From Vibrio sp. D404a (lineage in GTDB: Bacteria > Pseudomonadota > Gammaproteobacteria > Enterobacterales > Vibrionaceae), in assembly GCF_030248535.1 (NCBI RefSeq), contig NZ_JAHGAJ010000004.1:62001-126000 (forward strand): 64,000 bases of DNA, given 5' to 3'. Under the pieces are notes generated by a model that saw only the letters and a list, made by a program, of their open reading frames with translations, was not told the DNA's origin and made no database searches. Position 1 is the stretch's first letter. Every line of letters begins with the position of its first letter. A program made the translations under genes and the position numbers. Shown here piece after piece: positions 59,094-64,000 of this stretch.

Positions 59094-59220
59094 TTTGAAA
59101 ACAAATTTTAATATAACTGTCTCAATCGTTTCACTTTAGAAGTTTTGATACCGAATTAACGACAAATTCGATCAAATCCCCTATGATGAAGCACTTCTAA
59201 AAAGGTATGAGAAAAAGTAT

Positions 59221-60135
59221 ATGTGGTTTAAAAATTGCCTAGTGTATCGCTTCAATCGTGATATTGAGTTCAATGCAGACAAGCTAGAGAAGCAGCTAGA
59301 AGAATTTCGCTTCACACCTTGCGGTAGCCAAGACAAACAGAAGTTTGGTTGGGTTCATGCAATGGGTAAGCACGGCGACATGATGACGCATGTTTCTGAG
59401 AACCGCATTCTGATTTGCGCTAAGAAAGAAGAGAAGATGCTACCTGCTTCAGTGATCAAAGAAACACTGAACGCTAAAGTAGAAGCTCTCGAAGTAGAAT
59501 CGGGTCAACCGGTTAAGAAAAAAGAGAAAGACAGCATCAAAGAAGACATCATTATTGATCTTCTTCCTCGTGCTTTCAGCCGCAGCAACTTCACTTACGC
59601 TTTGATCATGCCAAAAGAAGGTTACATTGTCGTTGATGCGAGCAGCTACAAAAAAGCTGAAGATGTACTAGCACTACTACGTAAAACCATGGGTAGCTTG
59701 CCTGTTGTGCCTGCGATTCCAGAACGCGCGATTGATGAAACCCTAACAGAATGGGTTAAAACAGGCGACACTCCACAAGGCATCAACATGCTAGATGAAG
59801 CGGAGCTTAAATCAATCCAAGAAGATGGCGGCATCGTTCGTGTGAAGAAACAGGAACTAGAAGCTGACGAGATCAAGAATCACATCGAAGCCAATAAGGT
59901 TGTGACTAAGCTTGCTATTAACTGGCAAGATCGTATTGAGTTCATTCTTGGCGAAGACGGCAGCATCAAGCGCCTGAAATTCAGCGATGATCTTAAAGAC
60001 GAAAACGACGATATTCCACGTGAAGATCAAGCCGCACGCTTCGATGCAGACTTCTCTCTACTGTGTGGTGAATTCAGCGCTTTCCTACCAAATCTATTTG
60101 ATTCTTTAGGTGGTCTACCTCACCCTGAAGCTTAA
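59221..60135 (+). CDS. rdgC: Recombination-associated protein RdgC
   Basis: Ring-shaped DNA-binding protein that limits RecA activity. The 304 residues begin [35 protein letters not shown] and include [10 protein letters not shown] and [27 protein letters not shown], matching RdgC of enterobacteria (303 residues). It is divergent from phoB, monocistronic, with a 175-bp gap to trhP. Confidence 0.96.
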   Translation: MWFKNCLVYRFNRDIEFNADKLEKQLEEFRFTPCGSQDKQKFGWVHAMGKHGDMMTHVSENRILICAKKEEKMLPASVIKETLNAKVEALEVESGQPVKKKEKDSIKEDIIIDLLPRAFSRSNFTYALIMPKEGYIVVDASSYKKAEDVLALLRKTMGSLPVVPAIPERAIDETLTEWVKTGDTPQGINMLDEAELKSIQEDGGIVRVKKQELEADEIKNHIEANKVVTKLAINWQDRIEFILGEDGSIKRLKFSDDLKDENDDIPREDQAARFDADFSLLCGEFSAFLPNLFDSLGGLPHPEA

Positions 60136-60310
60136 TCAAACTGGGCTCTCAAGGTCTAGTATCTTGAGAGCTAGCTAATACCCCTTCTTTTATTATTGTC
60201 TTCTACCCTAAATAACTAGTGTTGGATCTCATTTTAGCGTAAAATTTGCGCCCCTTTGATATCACATGGTGATGTCAACCTGACTTGAGATCAGATTAGA
60301 GAAAGAAGCA

Positions 60311-61714
60311 ATGACAACACAAAAACCATTTGTACCAGAACTATTATCACCAGCTGGTAGCCTTAAAAACATGCGTTATGCATTTGCCTACGGCGCAGAT
60401 GCGGTATATGCAGGCCAACCTCGTTACAGCCTTCGTGTTCGTAACAACGAGTTTAACCACGAAAACCTACAAATTGGTATCAACGAAGCTCATGCTCAAG
60501 GCAAGAAGCTATACGTTGTGTGTAACATTCAGCCGCACAACTCTAAACTGAAGACATTTATCCGCGACCTTAAACCAGTTGTAGACATGGGCCCTGATGC
60601 CCTAATCATGTCTGATCCTGGTCTTATCATGATGGTTCGCGAAGCATTCCCTGAAATGCCAATTCACCTTTCAGTTCAAGCTAATGCTGTTAACTGGGCT
60701 ACGGTAAAATTCTGGGCGACGCAAGGCGTGGAGCGTGTAATTCTATCTCGTGAACTATCACTGGAAGAGATCGAAGAGATCCGCGAACACTGTCCAGAAA
60801 CAGAACTAGAGATCTTTGTTCACGGTGCACTTTGCATGGCGTACTCTGGTCGCTGCCTACTTTCTGGTTACATGAACAAACGCGATCCTAACCAAGGTAC
60901 TTGCACTAACGCTTGTCGCTGGGAATACAAGACAGAAGCGGCAAAAGAAGACGAGAACGGTCAGATCGTTGAAGCAAACCCTACTGGTGTCGAGATTCAA
61001 AACGTCGAAGTTCAAGACGAACGTCCAGACAACACACTAGGTCTAGGTAAACCAACAGACGAAGTGGTTCTACTTTCAGAGTCACACAAGCCAGAAGAGA
61101 AAATGGCTGCGTTTGAAGATGAGCATGGCACTTACATCATGAACTCAAAAGACCTACGTGCTATCCAACACGTTGAGCGTCTAACGAAGATGGGTGTTCA
61201 CTCACTGAAAATCGAAGGTCGTACTAAGTCTTTCTACTACTGTGCTCGTACTGCACAAGTTTACCGCAAGGCGATCGATGACGCTGTAGCAGGCAAGCCA
61301 TTTGATGAAAGCTTAATGGGTACACTAGAGAGCCTAGCGCACCGTGGCTACACTGAAGGCTTCCTACGTCGTCACACTCACGATACTTACCAGAACTACG
61401 AGTACGGTTACTCTATCTCTGACACTCAACAATTTGTTGGTGAATTCACAGGTAAACGCCGTGGCGATCTAGCGGAAGTAGAAGTGAAGAACAAGTTCCT
61501 AGTAGGCGACAGCTTAGAAATGATGACACCGAAAGGTAACGTTGTTTTCACACTAGAGATGATGGAAAACCGTAAGTCTGAAGCAGTTGAAGACGCAAAA
61601 GGTAACGGTCACTTTGTATTTATTCCTGTACCAGCCGATCTAGACTTAGAGTACGGTTTGTTGATGCGTAACTTGAGCGAAGGCCAAGACACACGCAACG
61701 CATCAGGTAAGTAA
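60311..61714 (+). CDS. trhP: tRNA 5-hydroxyuridine synthesis protease-like TrhP (YegQ)
   Basis: U32-family protein that, with TrhO or iron-sulfur enzymes, makes 5-hydroxyuridine in tRNAs. The 467 residues have the U32 signature LEIFVHGALCMAYSGRCLLSGYMNKRDPNQGTCTNACRWEY, with the cluster cysteines, and a C-terminal DUF-like part. Length is near that of E. coli YegQ (453). It is followed 28 bp later by a ferredoxin gene that could supply electrons. Confidence 0.92.
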   Translation: MTTQKPFVPELLSPAGSLKNMRYAFAYGADAVYAGQPRYSLRVRNNEFNHENLQIGINEAHAQGKKLYVVCNIQPHNSKLKTFIRDLKPVVDMGPDALIMSDPGLIMMVREAFPEMPIHLSVQANAVNWATVKFWATQGVERVILSRELSLEEIEEIREHCPETELEIFVHGALCMAYSGRCLLSGYMNKRDPNQGTCTNACRWEYKTEAAKEDENGQIVEANPTGVEIQNVEVQDERPDNTLGLGKPTDEVVLLSESHKPEEKMAAFEDEHGTYIMNSKDLRAIQHVERLTKMGVHSLKIEGRTKSFYYCARTAQVYRKAIDDAVAGKPFDESLMGTLESLAHRGYTEGFLRRHTHDTYQNYEYGYSISDTQQFVGEFTGKRRGDLAEVEVKNKFLVGDSLEMMTPKGNVVFTLEMMENRKSEAVEDAKGNGHFVFIPVPADLDLEYGLLMRNLSEGQDTRNASGK

Positions 61715-61739
61715 CTGTACTTAAAAAACTGAGAAGTAA

Positions 61740-61997
<258 letters not shown>

Positions 61998-61999
61998 AA

Positions 62000-62040
62000 T
62001 AGAAAGGTTCAACTTACTCTAAGCTGAACCTTTTTTTTAT
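62000..62040. terminator. Terminator after yfhL
   Basis: AGGTTCAACTT (62005-62015) and AAGCTGAACCT (62021-62031) pair with one bulge, followed by TTTTTTTT. On the minus strand AAAGGTTC precedes a further T run, so it can also stop the convergent small gene. Confidence 0.85.
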
Positions 62041-62345
62041 CCTGATTTCTCTATCGGGTAAATATTACAGAACAAGTCCTTTTCAAATTGATACTCCAAC
62101 CGCTCTCGCCAATTGGATGCTTGAGATACGTGAACAAGATAAAAGTTCTCTCGACTTGTGTCTGTTACAAAGGCCATCCCATATTGCATCAACTCATAAT
62201 GCACATCGTTAATGAAACCCGGGTCAACGCGCTGTCGCCCTGTTAGGCTGTTTAAATCTTCTCGTGTTAAAGAAACACCAGAAACCTCACTGCTAAATCT
62301 ATGCCTCAACCACTCGGAAAACTCCTTCGCACAAATCATTGTCAT
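62037..62345 (-). CDS. Small conserved-looking hypothetical protein
   Basis: 102 residues starting MTMICAKEFSEWLRHRFSSE with GAGG eight bases upstream of the ATG. Composition is normal for a soluble cytoplasmic protein (DLNSLTGRQRVDPGFIND, YGMAFVTDTSRENFYLV), with no signal or TM segment. The beta-alpha-like end (QFEKDLFCNIYPIEKSG) has one cysteine. I do not recognise the family; the frame occupies the whole gap between yfhL and the mepA side, and is likely real. It is convergent with yfhL and shares its terminator. Confidence 0.7.
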   Translation of the reverse strand: MTMICAKEFSEWLRHRFSSEVSGVSLTREDLNSLTGRQRVDPGFINDVHYELMQYGMAFVTDTSRENFYLVHVSQASNWRERLEYQFEKDLFCNIYPIEKSG

Positions 62346-62604
62346 GGTTTTGTCCTCGAATTACATATCGACGGGTATCAAGACTTTAATTCTTATGTAC
62401 GGCGTGTAAGTCCTATTTGTCACCCCAAAAACATTCTTGTTATGACCCAACTATGCCACTTCGACTCTGTTTTTGTTTTTGTCGGATTGTGAAAGTGAAA
62501 TATCAAACGATATTCTTATTTACTCTTTACTCACTCTAGACAAAAGTGTGACATTTCTCCAGTTTCTGATCTTCATTAAAAACGAAGATCTAAAACCAAA
62601 ACGA

Positions 62605-63444
62605 TCAATAAGTGATGACTGTTGAGCATTGATCCGGCATCACCTTTTTCTTTCTAGGCTTAGATTTAGCGACTTTTGTTGGAGGTGGTACAGGGATCTG
62701 TTGAGGTGTCCAACTTGCTAGCTCATATCCACAGCCATCGCCTTTGGGTGGCGCTTTTTGCTCGACGCAGTTCGTCGCATCTTTCGGGCAATGCAGTCGA
62801 ACATGAAAATGAGAATGATGTCCCCACCACGGCCGTATCTTGCCAAGCCATTCGCGCTCAGTCTGTTGCGTGACTTCTTGATCGCACAACGCTTGCTTTA
62901 TAACAGGGTGAACGAAGATACGTGCAACATTTGGGTCTTTTGCCGCAAAGCGAAGCACTTCAAAATGGTTTGTCTCCCATTTTTCTGTTCGTAATCGATA
63001 GTTTTTTAGATCGACGACACTAAGTGGGGTTGGGACAGCAAGTTGATTAAGGGAGAGTCTTCTATCGTTCAGCCTTAACCATATATCAATATCTAAACCT
63101 GTTTGATGACTGGAGTGACCTGACGAAAATCGACCTCCCCTTGGTAAGGAGATATCCCCGACCATCAATGTGCGTTTGAGATTATCGTTAACCGTCTTTC
63201 CAAGTGTTTGAACGAACTTTATGGCATCTGTATGGCCGTAATAGCGTTTTCTTTGTGGGCGTATAACCTGATAGCCAATGCCATCTAAAGGCAATGCCTG
63301 CGCACCATCTAAACAGCCATTCGCATATGAACCTATTGGGTTGGTCGGGTTCTTAGTAGGGCTATCCACACCTTCCCACTGTGTAGGCGCGGCTAACACA
63401 GGCATACAGAGCAAGAATAATAAGCTCCCCCATTTGATTTGCAT
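62605..63444 (-). CDS. mepA: Penicillin-insensitive murein endopeptidase MepA
   Basis: Periplasmic M74 metallo-endopeptidase that cuts D-Ala-meso-DAP cross-links. The 279 residues have a signal peptide (LLFLLCMPVLAA, cleavage near residue 18), the zinc-site motif SSHQTGLDIDIWLRL (His near 120, Asp near 127), WWGHHSHFHVRLHCP and conserved cysteine pairs. The C-terminal tail is lysine-rich (KSKPRKKK). Length is close to E. coli MepA (274). It is monocistronic here. Confidence 0.93.
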   Translation of the reverse strand: MQIKWGSLLFLLCMPVLAAPTQWEGVDSPTKNPTNPIGSYANGCLDGAQALPLDGIGYQVIRPQRKRYYGHTDAIKFVQTLGKTVNDNLKRTLMVGDISLPRGGRFSSGHSSHQTGLDIDIWLRLNDRRLSLNQLAVPTPLSVVDLKNYRLRTEKWETNHFEVLRFAAKDPNVARIFVHPVIKQALCDQEVTQQTEREWLGKIRPWWGHHSHFHVRLHCPKDATNCVEQKAPPKGDGCGYELASWTPQQIPVPPPTKVAKSKPRKKKVMPDQCSTVITY

Positions 63445-63676
63445 TCCTTAGCCCTCTCTAATCTTCCAGTTCAACACCGCCCTCAATTATGAGCATAGCT
63501 GAATATAGTTAATTCACCACGCTGAATATTGCACGAATTTTCAAAACGATAGATACCGGTAATTCAGTTAAGCAGCACACCTAAACACAAATCTAAAAGT
63601 AGTAACAAAGTGAGACGATCAGAATCATATTTGACGGCGATGATTTGAAATCGTTATAGGAAGAATTAACAAGCGC

Positions 63677-63746
63677 AGATGCAACAGACATAAAAAGCCC
63701 CAGCATTGCTTTGCAGAAGCAACAGACGTAAAAAAGCCCCAGCATT
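63677..63746. repeat. Duplicated half of the tRNA terminator region
   Basis: The string GCAACAGAC, A or G, TAAAAA, GCCCCAGCATT occurs twice, near 63678 and 63718, about 40 bp apart. The right copy forms one arm of the terminator behind tRNA-Trp; the left one lacks a full partner. It looks like a local duplication. Confidence 0.6.
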
Positions 63747-63762
63747 TCTGCTGAGGCTTTGT
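63729..63762 (-). terminator. Terminator of the tRNA operon
   Basis: AAAGCCCCAGCA (63733-63744) pairs with TGCTGAGGCTTT (63749-63760), one mismatch, TTTC loop, and on the minus strand TTTTTT follows. It lies directly behind tRNA-Trp. Confidence 0.9.
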
Positions 63763-63765
63763 ATA

Positions 63766-63842
<77 letters not shown>

Positions 63843-63877
63843 ATTTTCAGTTTTATAGAGCTGAAACTCTGAATAAG

Positions 63878-63954
63878 TGGCGGAGTGGACGGGACTCGAA
63901 CCCGCGACCCCCGGCGTGACAGGCCGGTATTCTAACCAACTGAACTACCACTCC
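63878..63954 (-). tRNA. tRNA-Asp (anticodon GTC)
   Basis: On the minus strand a 77-nt cloverleaf with acceptor GGAGTGG/CCACTCC, anticodon arm CCGGC-CTGTCAC-GCCGG with anticodon GTC, T loop TTCGAGT and an encoded 3' GCCA. It precedes tRNA-Trp by 35 bp in the same operon; the rest of the tRNA cluster lies beyond the window. Confidence 0.97.
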
Positions 63955-64000
63955 GCAGTGGTAAACACGTCTTTAGACGTGGTTCCAACTATTTGTCTTC

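Noticed and set aside
62560..62595. Inverted repeat GATCTTC/GAAGATC after mepA as a terminator
   Set aside because: No T-run follows on the minus strand and the arms are only 7 bp apart from an AT-rich loop.

Overview
The window is chromosomal DNA of a gammaproteobacterium, almost certainly a Vibrio (Vibrionaceae). The evidence is gene order and protein similarity judged by eye: the yfgJ-der-bamB-yfgM-hisS-ispG-rodZ-rlmN-ndk block, pepB next to the complete isc operon, queA-tgt-yajC-secDF, and the pst/pho/ppk block with long PstA and PstC proteins. I cannot name the species. Genes are dense and most of the first 39 kb is on the minus strand.

Region 1 (1-12.3 kb) is an accessory nitrogen-scavenging locus. 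The 3' end of xseA is followed by a minus-strand cluster that reads, in transcription order, urtA-urtB-urtC-urtD-urtE-ureD-ureA-ureB-ureC-ureE-ureJ-ureF-ureG: a five-gene ABC importer for urea, a nickel urease and its maturation proteins. In E. coli xseA lies beside yfgJ and der, so the cluster interrupts an otherwise conserved neighbourhood. Upstream of urtA there is a good sigma-54 (-24/-12) promoter with NtrC-like half sites, which points to nitrogen-limitation control. A hairpin and six 18-bp tandem repeats separate urtA from urtB, and a terminator-like hairpin separates ureD from ureA.

Region 2 (12.4-25.7 kb) holds housekeeping genes: yfgJ, a GAF-GGDEF protein, an AlaX-like tRNA editing protein, der, bamB, yfgM, hisS, ispG, rodZ, rlmN, ndk and pepB. 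Region 3 (25.8-32.5 kb) is iscX-fdx-hscA-hscB-iscA-iscU-iscS-iscR (iron-sulfur assembly) with two abutting IscR-type operators upstream of iscR, then trmJ. Region 4 (32.6-39.3 kb) has suhB on the plus strand and the queA-tgt-yajC-secD-secF operon on the minus strand.

Region 5 (39.6-46.6 kb) is more variable: a two-CBS protein, a 1.08-kb gene-poor stretch with two unexplained terminator-ended small transcription units, a divergent oxyR/peroxiredoxin pair, cutC, a LysR regulator, a very small trimeric-autotransporter-like protein with a proline-rich passenger, and an outer-membrane beta-barrel protein.

Region 6 (46.6-59.1 kb) is a phosphate module: pstC-pstA-pstB-phoU on the minus strand, divergent ppk-ppx, and phoB-phoR-pstS on the minus strand, with Pho-box-like repeats before pstC and phoB. 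Region 7 (59.2-64 kb) has rdgC, trhP (yegQ), a 2[4Fe-4S] ferredoxin, a small unknown protein, mepA, and tRNA-Trp and tRNA-Asp at the edge.
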